From Cordia subcordata (Eukaryota > Streptophyta > Magnoliopsida > Boraginales > Cordiaceae), in NCBI GenBank assembly GCA_028554755.1, contig JAPTOF010000007.1, positions 3,008,001 to 3,072,000 of the forward strand: a stretch of 64,000 nucleotides of DNA, in the 5' to 3' direction. Of the stretch, positions 47,350-59,100 are shown piece by piece. Each line of letters begins with the position of its first letter. The first letter of the stretch is position 1. The translations under genes were made by a program, and so were the position numbers. The notes beneath the pieces were generated by a model that searched no databases, was not told the DNA's origin, and worked only from the letters and a program-made list of their open reading frames with translations.

Positions 47350-47596
47350 AGACCCGCCATAGGCTTTTTACTTCTTTTTTCCCCTTGCTGACAAAAAATC
47401 TACTTTGGCTTATACCGTCTTGAATTCATTTAAACTTATAAATCTCATGAGACAATGAAGCTTATGCATGTTCTAGGTTAGTTATGTAGCATAGGATACT
47501 CGTAATTGACAAGAAGACATAGGTTCAGATTTTGGGTCATAATTTGAATATTACAAGTTTGTTACTCAATTACTCTATCTAACCTAGTAGACTTTT

Positions 47597-48173
47597 GTAG
47601 ATCGTCTCTTGTGAATTAGCCTAAGTGGGTGATGTGAGTATAACTAATAACTTGGGTTAACCATTTTAGACTAATTGATTAGAAGCTCAAGTAGTTATTA
47701 GTTATGTCTACAACACCAATCTCGCTCACGGACCTGGGCTCAGGAGCGTGACAAAATGGTATTCATAGCCAATTACCAGTCGGTTGTGCGAGTTAAGTGC
47801 TATGCAGGGCAAAGTGCTACATCAAATTTGATAGGAGCCACCTCTTGAGCCTGTAGGAGCCATCTCTAGAATCTTGCACTGCCTGGTCTTGTGTGTGATT
47901 GTGTGCCCCTGCAATGCCTAGTCTTGTGTATGATTGTGCGCCCCTGATAAAGACGTCAGGTCCTTAGCCGGGGGTGAATATGATATTCCACATTGGTTTA
48001 TAAGGTAACTTATGACTTGTTCTCACATCGGTTTGTAAGATGACTCGTGACTTGTTTATAAGTGAATGGTGTGAGTATAATTAATAACTTGGATTAATCA
48101 TTTTGGGTTAGTTAATTAGAGGCCCAAGTAGTTAGTTATTATGCCTATAAGGGTCTGGGCTCAGGGCATGACA
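47597..48173 (+). mobile_element. TRIM-like element downstream of the SMR gene
   Basis: Direct copies at about 47597-47753 and 47981-48173 share the ordered words GTGAGTATAA(C/T)TAATAACTT, AGTAGTTA and CTGGGCTCAGG. Both end in GTGACA or ATGACA. The first is followed by TGGTATTCATAGCC, a decayed initiator-Met primer-binding site. The purine tract GGGGGTGAATA precedes the second, which starts TGATATTCCACATTGG, like the start of the VPS41-intron element. The internal part (about 225 bp) has no coding capacity. The left half of the first copy is poorly kept. Confidence 0.55.
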
Positions 48174-51100
48174 ATATTAATGCTCTATTTGTTATAGTTT
48201 TATCTTAAATAAGATCATTCCAAACATACTATAAAGATATTTGGTGGTTTCTTATCATTATATGATATTTAAGGATCAATTTAGATACCATGTTGTGATT
48301 ACTAGACAGTCTAATTACAACTATGAGGATAATAATTAAGTGCCCAGTAATTATACATTAATTTAAATCACAAGTCGTGTTCAGTACACCTTTAATTTCA
48401 TATGTTATGCTTGGTTTTACCAAATAGTAATTACACAATTAAATAATTTAATTTCAAAAATAAATATTTATTTTTAAAATTCATATTAATACTAACAAAT
48501 ATTTAAAAATACTATTTGCTAAAATTGTTTAAAATAAAGTATTATTTATTATAAAAATAAATATGACTTATTAAGACTATTAACAATTACAAATATAGAT
48601 ATATGAAACTAAATATTATCTACTAATAATATTTTAAAAATTAAATAATATTTATAGAAAATATAATAATATTCAACAAATCTATAAAATTATAAAATCA
48701 AATAACTTTTATATTTTTAAAAATATTTATTATTCTTATATTTATTTGTATTTTTCATTTTTTATATTTTTAATTATCCATTTAGTATTTATTTATTTTA
48801 ATTTTCTTCAAATTTGTCTATTTATTTGTTTATTATTTATATTCATTGTATAGTGAAAGCGTACCAAATAGAAAAAGAACAAAAGAGCATGAAAAGTTGT
48901 TGGCGTGTAATTGAGAATTGGAGAGTGTAATTGAGCAAGTTCAATTATATTCAATTCACCTCTTCAAGTAATTATTTAGTTAAACAAACACGTCTAACTG
49001 TGTAATTACTTTAAACTACATTCAAAGCCAGTTACAATGTGACTTTACAAACGTGCCCTAAGTGTCTAATTTGTTCATCTTATTTATCTACATGCAAAGG
49101 TCATAACAAATTTTTCTTTTCTTTTTTGTCCAAATAGAAATTTCATTTAAACTAAAAACAAACATTACATAGAAGTCCAAGCCCGTAAGATAAATTGGAC
49201 AGAACACAAACAAAGACGCATAAACAAGTGGAGTAGACAACCAAAGCCCAAACACAGAACAGCCACATACTGCGATCGCTCATAATTACGCACACCAAGA
49301 AAACTGCTAGTTTGAAAAATGTCAATGTTTTCTTACCATCCCACAGCGATGAACAAATTTTGTGCAAATGCTTTAAATTACATAAATCAAATTTTGCCCA
49401 GCTATGTTTCATAATTAAAGAAGTCAACCATTAATATTATTTGGGCCAAGGCTCACCGATATTTACATCTCGAAGGCCAACTCTAACAGCTTCTTATTTT
49501 TCTTCTTTACATTAAGGGAATTTGCAATATTTCATTACCTTCACGAATTTCTATTTCAGTTTTATTCCAATAATTTCTCTATATTTTCTCCCTTGAATAA
49601 ATTTCTATTTGAGTTTCACTCAAACAACTTCTTTTTTCAAAAGAGTTAATACTAGATTGATGATATTAGAGTGCAGGGAATGGGTTTAGCCATCCCTACA
49701 CGTAGAGATGTTAAAATACATATCAAGATAATTCACTGTTGGGTGTTGGCTTAACGAGGACATATGGACTAAAATATTAGTAAGCAATATATATTAATAC
49801 ATCATTACCATAGCATTGCTGATCTTCTTTATAACCTTTATTTTTTTTTAAAAAAAAAGATCATTTTCTTAATCAATTGTGTAGTTGGGATGTATTTAAT
49901 GGTATTTATTATTTACATTTCCTTTGAAAATGAGAATCCGGAAAATTGATTTCAAGACACAGATGCTCTAGCTTCACCACCTTAACCTGTTTCTTTATAT
50001 TATTGAAAATAAACGATGGAATTTGTATATTCTTTTACATGTTTAGGGCATTATATATTATATATATATTCCAAATTCCTATAAGAGCTTTTTCTTGCTT
50101 TACCTAAATTCTATTCTAGCATTTAATATTACATATCCAAATATTTTTATTAATCTTTTCTTATGTTTAGATTCCTCCCTGTTAAACTTTCAACATACTG
50201 GAGCAAGGGGTGTGCAAGTGTCCTTTTTATGCGGAGTTTTCAGGAATCTTTCATATGTCAACAACACATCGAAGATATTTTCCAGAAGATGTAAACCATT
50301 TATTTTACTGTGCAATTGTTCGCTTTTGATACATTAAATTGCAAAAAATATCGATTTCTCTAGAATAAAAGGAAAATAAGTATAGCTTAAAGACAAACTA
50401 CGCAAGAATATTGATAGGGTCTCCTCATGGGAGTCCTCTTTCAAGGTCTCTAAGTACCGACTAAATATTTTTGTCGTTATAGGATCGTCTCTATTTAGTA
50501 ATGGATCCTTTTTCGTCTTTAATTTTTGTCACCAATCTAGTGTTTTTTTTTATATATATAGTAGTATAAATGTGAATGACTCTGATTATTGATGTTAACT
50601 AAATTGGTTTAGAATTTTATATATCAGTTACGAAAGCCATGATTTATTTGTGTAAGATAATTAAATTCCATAGTGATGACTCGAATCTTTCTAAGCCTAG
50701 TTGAGAGTCTTCACGTGCGTTACATAATTTAAACTCTCCAGACCAAAACACTATCACTTGTCCAAATAGCATCTTAAAAGAAAAAGCAAAAGGGAACCTT
50801 GAAAGAGGATATATATGTACAATATGCTCGAAGATTTGAACTCCTAAAGTATTTATATTTGTGTGAATCGAAGTATTATGTATTAGCTCGAGTAAATGCA
50901 CACGTAGATTAGATCAAATTCGGAATATATTGCATATGATTACCCAAAAAAAAGCACAAAATTTAACTAGTGGATCTTTATTATTCATAAAACTAGTAGT
51001 GAAGCCAAACGACAAAATTCATCAGTAGAAGTCTATCGCAAGTACCAATTATCGATGTCCATAACAATTACGTATTATTAAAGAAGAGGGTCTACGGGAC

Positions 51101-52335
51101 AGAATTTACCGACGAAACTTTTTCGGACGGAAATCAGTCGGCCGTCTCTATTTTCCTCCGGTTTCCGACTTTCGGTAAGAAAATAGTTGAGCTTTAAATT
51201 GCCTTACCAATTTAGGTATCTCCAAACGTCACATGAGATGGTTGGAGTCTTGGAGAGCAGCACTATGCTATTAATAAACAGCCGTTGTAACAATATCATT
51301 CAAAAAGGTGAATGATTAAAGTGGTACTCATTGGATCAGGACTTGCATGCCCTTGATGATTTTTATATACGTTTAAAGTTCAAAACTCTTCCTTGTTTAG
51401 CGAAAACAAAATTTGAAACCTTATTCTGAAATTTTAAAAATATGATCCAAATTATTTAGGTATAAAAAATTGGACTTCAAATTAGAAATTGATTCTTTTA
51501 CGAATTTAATAAGCTCTTGGCAAGGAATAAATTCAAGGCTCAAAACCTCTTTATAATCTTTTCCTAAAATTTGTCTAAACTTATATGAAAGATCATTCAA
51601 GTAGAGACAATTGATAACCATTCAACTTTAAATACTCGACCACTAAACTATGCATTAGAGTTATTCGAATACGAAAAGCTAAGAGAGAAAATGAAACCAA
51701 AGCTAAGAGATAAAATGAAACTGAGACGTCGAAAAATATCTAACTTGGACGTTTAAATACAACCATACAAAGGTCATAACCCATGTTGATAACTCAAAAA
51801 GATCCTTTGAAGAGCCAAAACCTGGAGCTTAAAATACTGATTTTTTTGTTTTCTTCCTCGATAATATATCGCGATCAAATCACTCACCCATTAGCCACCT
51901 TCCACACGTTGTCCATTGGCCCCCACCCCACCCCCATCCCCACAAGACTTCCATCTAAAACTCCAAAAGCCGCCACCACATATCCTTATCCCTCTCTACC
52001 CACTGTTTTCCAACAGGCCCACCTCCCAAAAACAAACCCCCAAAACACACGCACACATTATCAGATAAAATCATAGGTAAATTGTATCGAATTTTTTTAT
52101 GTTTTATTATAAGCGCATATTATATTTTGTAAATTCAAAATAAGTACAAAAACTCTTCTAAGGGACATATATGTTACACATTTTGAAAATATCCGACACG
52201 GAGGTCTATCACCTATTTTTTTGGACAAGTATATTATATATTTTTAGGCCACAAAGAATTTCCAGTTTATTTGAAACTATTAAGAGTAATATGCACTTAT
52301 GATAAATTATAAGAAAGAGTTGATTAATTTATCCT

Positions 52336-52628
52336 AAAAACAATTTATCGTGAGGGTAACAAATATACAAATTGATTAATTAATTGTGATTTGATTTCAC
52401 CATTAAACAAATAATTTACCAAGCATTTTAGCTTTTGTAGATTCAGTTAGAGGAAGATAAAATAAAAAAGATACATATCGTTAAAACAATTTATCGTGAG
52501 GCTAATAAATGTATAAATTATTTAGTTAATTTTGATTTAATTTCACCATTAAACAAATAATTTTTGGACCAAGCGTTTTAACTTTTGTAGATTCAGTTAG
52601 AAGAAGATGAAATAAAAAAGATGCATCT
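52336..52628 (+). repeat. Tandem duplication, about 147 bp, two copies
   Basis: Units starting at 52336 and 52483 share AAAACAATTTATCGTGAGG, TTTCACCATTAAACAAATAA, TTTTGTAGATTCAGTTAGA and AAATAAAAAAGAT in the same order, with a few substitutions and a short insertion in the second. Confidence 0.85.
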
Positions 52629-52768
52629 CCTACCTTATGAGATATTGATTTTTGTGACTTAATCTCCTTCTTTTATTATTACCAAGAAAAAAAGAAGGAA
52701 AAAAAATCTATAATTCTCTCTTTTAAGACACATCCACATCCACATGGGATATATTTACTTATACACTG

Positions 52769-52791
52769 AACACACACACACACACACACAC
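52769..52791. repeat. (CA)n microsatellite
   Basis: About eleven ACA/CA units upstream of the ATL gene. Confidence 0.9.
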
Positions 52792-52801
52792 TGCCTACCT
52801 T

Positions 52802-52988
52802 CCTGAACTTACTAAAAGCCACTTCACTCACCTTCCTCGTACTCAACATAGATTTTCACACAACACAAACACACACCACCTAACCTAGTTTCACACACAC
52901 ATACACATACTACCTCTCTTTCCTTTCATGAACTTACTAAAACCCACTTGATGACTCACCTTCCTCGTATCTAGCACAGATATTCATA
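52802..52988 (+). repeat. Duplicated block in the presumed ATL promoter
   Basis: Segments 52802-52858 and 52927-52988 share TGAACTTACTAAAA, CCACTT, ACTCACCTTCCTCGTA and CATAGATTTTCA (or CACAGATATTCA). The repeat offset is about 125 bp and the stretch between is CA-rich. Confidence 0.8.
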
Positions 52989-53036
52989 AATACTCTCTAT
53001 ATACCATTAATTTTCTCAAACAAACACGTAAAACCA

Positions 53037-53043
53037 TATATAA
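53037..53043 (+). promoter_or_regulatory. Candidate TATA box of the ATL gene
   Basis: TATATAA lies 55-61 bases upstream of the ATL start codon, a usual spacing for a plant gene with a short leader. Confidence 0.5.
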
Positions 53044-53097
53044 CAAACCCCAACATCATTCTTTAATACTTTTGTGCCTGTTTTGTGACATCTCAGC

Positions 53098-53838
53098 ATG
53101 AAAGCTATCGTACAAACCAGAAGGTTGCTTGAAGCTCAAGCAATCAAGCAAGATAACATGCAGGCCACTTTTCCACCCGACCCGGTTTTCGATCCCACAA
53201 ATGGATCTTCGACATCCACCGCAAGAAAGCCCTTCAAGCCCAACCCGCCTTTTGACACATCCATGACGCTAACAATTTTAGTCCTCCTCACAGCTCTCTT
53301 TTTCATGGGTTTTTTCTCGCTCTACATCCGCCGTCTCTCCGGCGAGGGATCCGCCGAGGTCCGCCGCAGGAGACACCAGTCGCCGCCGTTGAGGGAGGCG
53401 GGGAATCATCGGAAGGGGCTCGACCCCGCCAGCGTTAAAGCATTGCCGCTTATCGCTTACGGTGCGCCCGCGAAGCGTGGGATGACTGAAGGGTGTACGA
53501 TATGCTTGAGTGAGTTCGAGGAGGGCGAAATTGTAAAATTGATACCCCATTGTGCGCACGTGTTTCATCCTACGTGTATTGACACGTGGATAGCCTCGCA
53601 TGTGTCGTGCCCCTTGTGCAGGTCAACGCAATTGTTCAAGAAGTTTGACGGCGAGGTGCGTTTGGGCGTGACGTTGGATAAGAATGACAATGGTGCGAGT
53701 GTGTTGGGTGCGAGGTCAACGGCTGATGGAGGTGACACGTGTAGGGAGGTGGAGAGCTCAGAAAGTGGGGTGAGGAGGTCTTGTAGTTGTTCAAGCTTAG
53801 AAGCACACGTGGCATTGCATAGGAGCCCAAGTTTTTGA
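53098..53838 (+). CDS. ATL-type RING-H2 E3 ubiquitin ligase, membrane-bound
   Basis: A single-exon gene of 246 residues, as is usual for ATL proteins. One membrane segment covers about residues 56-76, followed by a basic stretch. The GLD box (GLDPASVKALPLI) is at 107-119. The RING-H2 is C133-x2-C136-x15-C152-x-H154-x2-H157-x2-C160-x10-C171-x2-C174, with Trp164 after the sixth ligand, exactly the ATL spacing. ATL proteins ubiquitinate targets at membranes, often in defence or nutrient responses. The C-terminal tail (175-246) is low in conservation and Ser-rich. Base composition is GC-richer than the surroundings, as expected for a coding exon. The target and subgroup are not known. Confidence 0.93.
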   Translation: MKAIVQTRRLLEAQAIKQDNMQATFPPDPVFDPTNGSSTSTARKPFKPNPPFDTSMTLTILVLLTALFFMGFFSLYIRRLSGEGSAEVRRRRHQSPPLREAGNHRKGLDPASVKALPLIAYGAPAKRGMTEGCTICLSEFEEGEIVKLIPHCAHVFHPTCIDTWIASHVSCPLCRSTQLFKKFDGEVRLGVTLDKNDNGASVLGARSTADGGDTCREVESSESGVRRSCSCSSLEAHVALHRSPSF

Positions 53839-54681
53839 TATTCTTCTTTTGATTTTGATTTGATTTTCTATTTTCCTTTTTGGTGCACGTGAGATGGCAC
53901 GTGTTGGCATCTATGTAAATGCTTGTAGAGCACTCAAATTGAATTAATTATTTGTTGCCTGTTGGGTTTTTATGGATCTGATTATTTATGTTGTTAATAT
54001 GATTATAAGGGATTAGCGGAGCTAAAGATTTTGAAGTTATTAGAAAGCATGTCTAATGGTTTAATGTCTCTCGTACATCTAACATATTTTTATGTGTAAG
54101 AAAAACTTAAGCTATGACAGTGAAGTGGTAATTAATAACAAGACTTGAGTCAAAACTCTTTTGAATAAATAATTAAACCGCAATAATATATAAGTGAAAT
54201 TTTAGATGAGGCGATTACTTATGAATGAATGAGCTTAGTTATTGCTTTCTTAGGTTTTTATCAATTTCTTTACGTAAATGTAGTTGTATGTAATTATTTG
54301 GTCAAAAGTCTAAAGGTCATTTGAGAGTATACATTTAATTATTTTAACGCTTCGTATGCACACTCTCACATGTAAATTATATCTAAATTATGTGTCCTAA
54401 AGGTGTAAAATAATAATGGAAGTTTAAAATTAAGTGAGCAATTACAAAATGATTCTAGCCGAATTATTACTTATTTTAACCGGGTGGCTCTAGAAAGGGC
54501 GCGATTATGCTAATATGTACAATTTGATAAATGATTGACAGATAATATTATATTATCTCAAAGGACCACATATATGCTATGGTCCACCACACTGGAAAGC
54601 AATAATATATATTTTTTTGGGTCAAGAAAATAACAATATTTAAAGACGTGTATCTTCATCACAACTTTGAATTTATTCTTT

Positions 54682-55034
54682 GAGTAAATTGTATGTTACT
54701 TCCTCCTACTTTAACCTATTTACATATACTATCAAAACTAATTAATTATTTCTTGTATTCTGATTTATGTGCACAATATCTCCTGTAATATTAAAACTAA
54801 CTAATTATTCTCCTAAAATTTTTAAAAGTGTGCAAAATACTCTTTTACCGTCACGTATTTCAAAAAATATTTTACACGCTTTTAAAAACTTCAAAAAGTA
54901 TTTTACACGCTTTTAAGAAGTTCAAGAAATAATTAGTTAATTTTGATATTAACCTTATGCATATAAATCAAAATACAAAGAGTAATTAATTAATTTTAAT
55001 ATTATAAAAAATATGATACATATGTAATTTACTC
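54682..55034. mobile_element. MITE with GAGTAAATT termini
   Basis: The left end GAGTAAATTGTATGTTAC and the right end (reverse complement GAGTAAATTACATATGTATC) are inverted repeats 353 bp apart. TTCTT lies near both outer edges. The interior has repeated TTTTACACGCTTTTAA words. Size and terminus resemble the element at 34243-34584. Confidence 0.5.
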
Positions 55035-55509
55035 TTCTTATTTTAAATTCAATGAATGTCGCTTTAGCACTTGAGAAGCAAGTACAAGAAAGCTGTCAAG
55101 TGCCACCCCATGTCCATAAATATTTATCGGAGTATGAAAAGATTCCAATACTGTATTTATCTTTTTTCGCGACGAAACAATCCAAACTCTGGCAACCTCC
55201 TTAAGGGCCTAAATTTTCGGACTCTTTACTCTTCTTCTCTAATTCTTTACCCTTCAGAGCCGTGCTTATACGCGTGTTTGTGTGTGAAATAGCATGGCAA
55301 TTGTGACAATACATAGGTATAATGTACTGAAACAAGTACTGATGTTCTTCAACACCTGTGAGGTTTTGATTTCAGGTAATAATTACACCACCCAAAGCAG
55401 AATGCTACATTTCTATCAAAGAATGATACAAGTGTAGAGAATTTAACAAATCATAGCTCAACCGATAAATCAAGAATTATTTTTCCTTTTTTTTTTTAAT
55501 TAGAACACC

Positions 55510-55632
55510 TTATACCAAAGCAACTTTAGTGCCTCTGCCATTCCACCCTTCTTGGAGGTTTGCTTTGTTGAAGAAGCCATCAACAGAATAATAACTTAGA
55601 ATGTTGGCAGCCATACCAGGGTTTATCTGGCA
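55510..55632 (-). other. Possible terminal exon or gene fragment, unrecognised
   Basis: On the minus strand, after an AG at 55634-55633, an open frame of 40 residues reads CQINPGMAANILSYYSVDGF and goes on with WNGRGTKVALV before a stop. The composition looks protein-like, but I do not recognise the family. No upstream exon could be joined to it. It may be a gene fragment, an alternative exon of the RING gene, or chance. Confidence 0.25.
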
Positions 55633-56181
55633 CTGATCAAATAACAATGGCCAACATAATCAGACAGGCAAATTCGCCTTCATATTCGTATTCTTTGTCA
55701 AGCTTTTCTCATGTCGCATGATTGGTGAGCACCCATCAGCAACTCCAATATGATCACCATCCATAATCTAGAGTCTTTCTTGTCTTTTTTATGAACCCAT
55801 ACTTTTGAGTTATCGACTAGAAAATTTTATTCATCACAAAGCCATAAAATATTCTGACTTTCCTGTTAGATATATACCAGGATTTGGCTGGCAGGACATG
55901 AATGTTCCATCAGAATGCCTAAAAGGAGTAATTGAACAAAGAAGATCCACTCACTTTTATTCAGTTCTGGACAACGAATCAAAAGAGCAATCTGCAATTC
56001 CAATCACCCAATCCACTGTTAGTAGACATCAGGCGACACTTAACAAATGGTGAGAAAATGCATATATGAAAGAAAGTACCTGAAATTAGATGAGCAAGGA
56101 TCTGCAGTTATTCATATATCGTTCATTTCTTTCTACGTCATTCATATACTATTTTTGCTTCTTTTTTTTTTTTTTTCTTTT

Positions 56182-59100
56182 TCATTGTATGAAGTAAGCA
56201 CGGATTACTTCAATAACGGGTGCCAAACACATAGGACACTTGCCACCCTGGACCAGTTCCTCCGCACATTTAGAACATGTACACATGTGCCCACACCTGG
56301 AACGATAAAATCCCAAAGGGAAAACAAGTATTATTATACAAGTGAAAACAAGCAGAACTACATGCAGACTAACAGGTTCACAATATGTCACCTGTACAGT
56401 AAGGAATCTATGTTGTTGTCACAACACATACAGCAAATTCCTTTCCTAACATGATCCCACTTTGTTTCACCCATCAGCAAATTGTCCTTGCAGGCATCTG
56501 CACTCGAAAAGGCACATTGCAGTGGGTGTCATACTTGAAAAGGAAAAGTTGCAAGAGAAGAACTTTGCAAGTAAAATGGCAAGACTCCATGATTTTGCAT
56601 ACGTCAAATGAAGAAAGAAGCAGAATTCAAAATAGTATCTTACTTTATGCTCCTTCTCTAATCTCTCTCAGTCTAATAGACCACATAAAAAGCACCGCAA
56701 ATTAAAAGTCTAACACAAAAAAAATCTCCAGAATGATGTCTTACCAGCAGAAATGACTGCCCGGTTTAAAGCTGCAGAAACCTCCTGCCTTACTGAGCGC
56801 TGCAGCTCAAGCTGCATGTCCATACAGGTTTCAAGCATGTTCTGCATATTATTCATTCTCTGCTGAAGCCTGGCCATGTCAATCCTCAATTCATTGATAA
56901 TCTCCCATTCCTAGCATGAATCAGCAGAATGCCATGTCAAAATATAGAAAAATATGCATACACTCACAGCCAAATTGTGCCCTAGATTTTGTAAACAATT
57001 CAGAGCAATTAGGCCAATGGATATATGATATCCTAGATTCATAGGTTACTATATTCTTTGTACGTGCAAGAAGCATTACCTAGAAGAAATGGAATGAGAA
57101 ATAAAGAAGAAAGTTCAGAGAGGAGCAATGAGAGGAGTACTGAAGCGCTGACAAAGAAAGGGCTTTATCATATCCTGATGAGTGCAATACTTAAGTGTGT
57201 GTGTTAGGCTTCACCATGTAAGAACTTAGAACAACTCAGGAAGCTGTTTCAATATCTTGGCGTGAGGAAAAGTTTCAAGATTTCCTAGCAATTGTCCCAA
57301 TGTACATTTGCAGGTCAACGAATGGATAAGATAATGTATCAGTCACGAGACGTTTGCTAGACATACAGCACCAAAACAAAAACACTGATAAGCAACATCT
57401 CACTTTCAAGAAGCAGCATTTTATCAGTTCCGTTATACAGAGAATGATGAGCTTACATTTCCCGTCTGTTGCTGTGCGTGGTGGTCAGGCCAGTTAACGT
57501 TCTGCAACTCTGGGTCCCAAGCAGGCTGACCCTCATCCTGATCATCATTTTGGTCCTGCTCTTGATCCTGCTCCTGTTCTTGGTCAATAAAGGCAGGAGG
57601 TAATGATTCTCCATCTAGCTCCCAGTCAACAGAAGCATGATTTTGCCTCTGTACATATGACTGTATCAACTGGTCCAGGCTCTCTCTGAAACCACTTCGA
57701 AGAAGGGTAGAGACACGCCTCCTAAAGCATGAAAACAGTTAACCAATTATCCACCATTATGGAAAAATGTTTCAGGTTCAGGTTTCAAGTAATAAGATGA
57801 TACCTGCTTACTAGCTCCCTGAGCTCCATATTGTGAATATTTTCTTCATCAGGAAAATAAAATGAATCAACCCTTCTGAAGGAATCACTCCCCTCTCCAG
57901 AAGGTACATCTAACCAGCTATCAATAGCGTCTTGCAGGACATTTCCATGCCACTCTTCATCTGATTCTTGCATATGATTCTGCTCTCGGATATCATTACC
58001 AGATGTTTCCTGATACCATTGATTTGCTGTGCCCTCCTGCCAAATTCCACTAGTGCCTTCAATGTTAACCTCTGTCCATTCACTGATTTCAGCATTAGCT
58101 AATTGCATCGAGGTGTTTTCTTCATGCTCCATTTCTGGTTCTTGCCATTCCTCTTCATGAACTGACATGCCCTGCCAACTAGGTTCTTCGGTCGTGCTAC
58201 CTTCCAAGCCATACATGTGACTTTCAGCCTCATTAACATGACTTGCCTCATTACTCTGCCCATCATTCTCATTGTATGCTTCGTAAGTTTCAGCCAGATG
58301 ACTTTGACGTGAGCTATCAGTATCAGAAATTTGCTGTTCATTCCCCCAGCTTCGGGTTGCATCATCCTCTCTATCATGTCCACCACTGATAAGCTCAACA
58401 CTGGATGTTGCTTGCACTTGTTCTTCATTAACCAAAACTTGCTCTTCGGCCTCAGATACCTCAGATACAGAGGCACTATATTCTTGATCATTCACATCAT
58501 CATTTACACTGCACTGTGTGTTTTTCACTGAATGGGTCCCATAGATCTCTATTCGCCCATTACCATGCTCAGACTGGTCATAAATTTCTCGGACTTCTTG
58601 CTCATTGTTTGATTGAGATTGTTCATTGCTACGATCTTCAATTTCATCAGTGGAAGAAGCATCAGTCTGAACACCATGCACTGCATCACGATCCAACCTG
58701 GAGATGAATCCTTCTCTGCCTCACAAGTCATTGCAGTGATGTCATTCGTCGGTCTTTTAATTATCATTTCATTAACTTAACAAAAGATAATAAATTCTTT
58801 GCAGAAGAAAAATAGAAAGAAAGAGCTAAACAAAGGAACTACAGATGATAAATTGAGACAAAAAGAGAAGAATGAATTATAACCCCGGTCTAACCATGGC
58901 GAGTAAATTCAATGAATAATTGATAATATCTGGGTTTTAAAGATTAAAAATCCAAAAAACCAACTAAATATAGACACTTAATCAAATGGAAATACTACGT
59001 AAACTGAAAGGTGTCGAACTTCTCTGGAGAATAGAGAGATTTTGAGAGCTGAATTGAGAAGAGTTCATATCAGCAGACACTATTTTCTACGTGATAGTTA

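Larger units (their letters stand above)
47350..53097. other. Intergenic region between SMR and ATL genes
   Basis: No supported gene. It holds a TRIM-like element at about 47597-48173, an A/T-rich stretch at 48400-48860, CGGACGG-type transposon words near 51100-51180, a 147-bp tandem duplication at 52336-52628, a CA microsatellite at 52769-52791 and a duplicated block at 52802-52988 in the presumed ATL promoter. Open frames such as 49152-49427 show no recognised family. Confidence 0.5.
53839..56181. other. Intergenic region between ATL and RING genes (tail to tail)
   Basis: The 3' ends of the plus-strand ATL gene and the minus-strand RING gene face each other here. The region holds a TIR element at 54682-55034 and a possible exon-like fragment at 55510-55632 on the minus strand. 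No complete gene is supported. Confidence 0.5.

Noticed and set aside
49152..49427. Hydrophobic 91-residue open frame on the minus strand
   Set aside because: No recognised domain, and composition follows the local base bias. The downstream end looks like the 3' tail of a retroelement, but I could not support that.
53278..53601. Open frame of 107 codons on the minus strand within the ATL gene
   Set aside because: It is an antisense shadow of the GC-rich ATL coding exon. The plus frame holds a full RING-H2 domain and membrane segment.
55805..56454. Plus-strand open frames of 82 and 135 codons below the RING gene
   Set aside because: The second overlaps RING exons on the other strand and contains poly-T-coded Phe runs. 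The first shows no family similarity.
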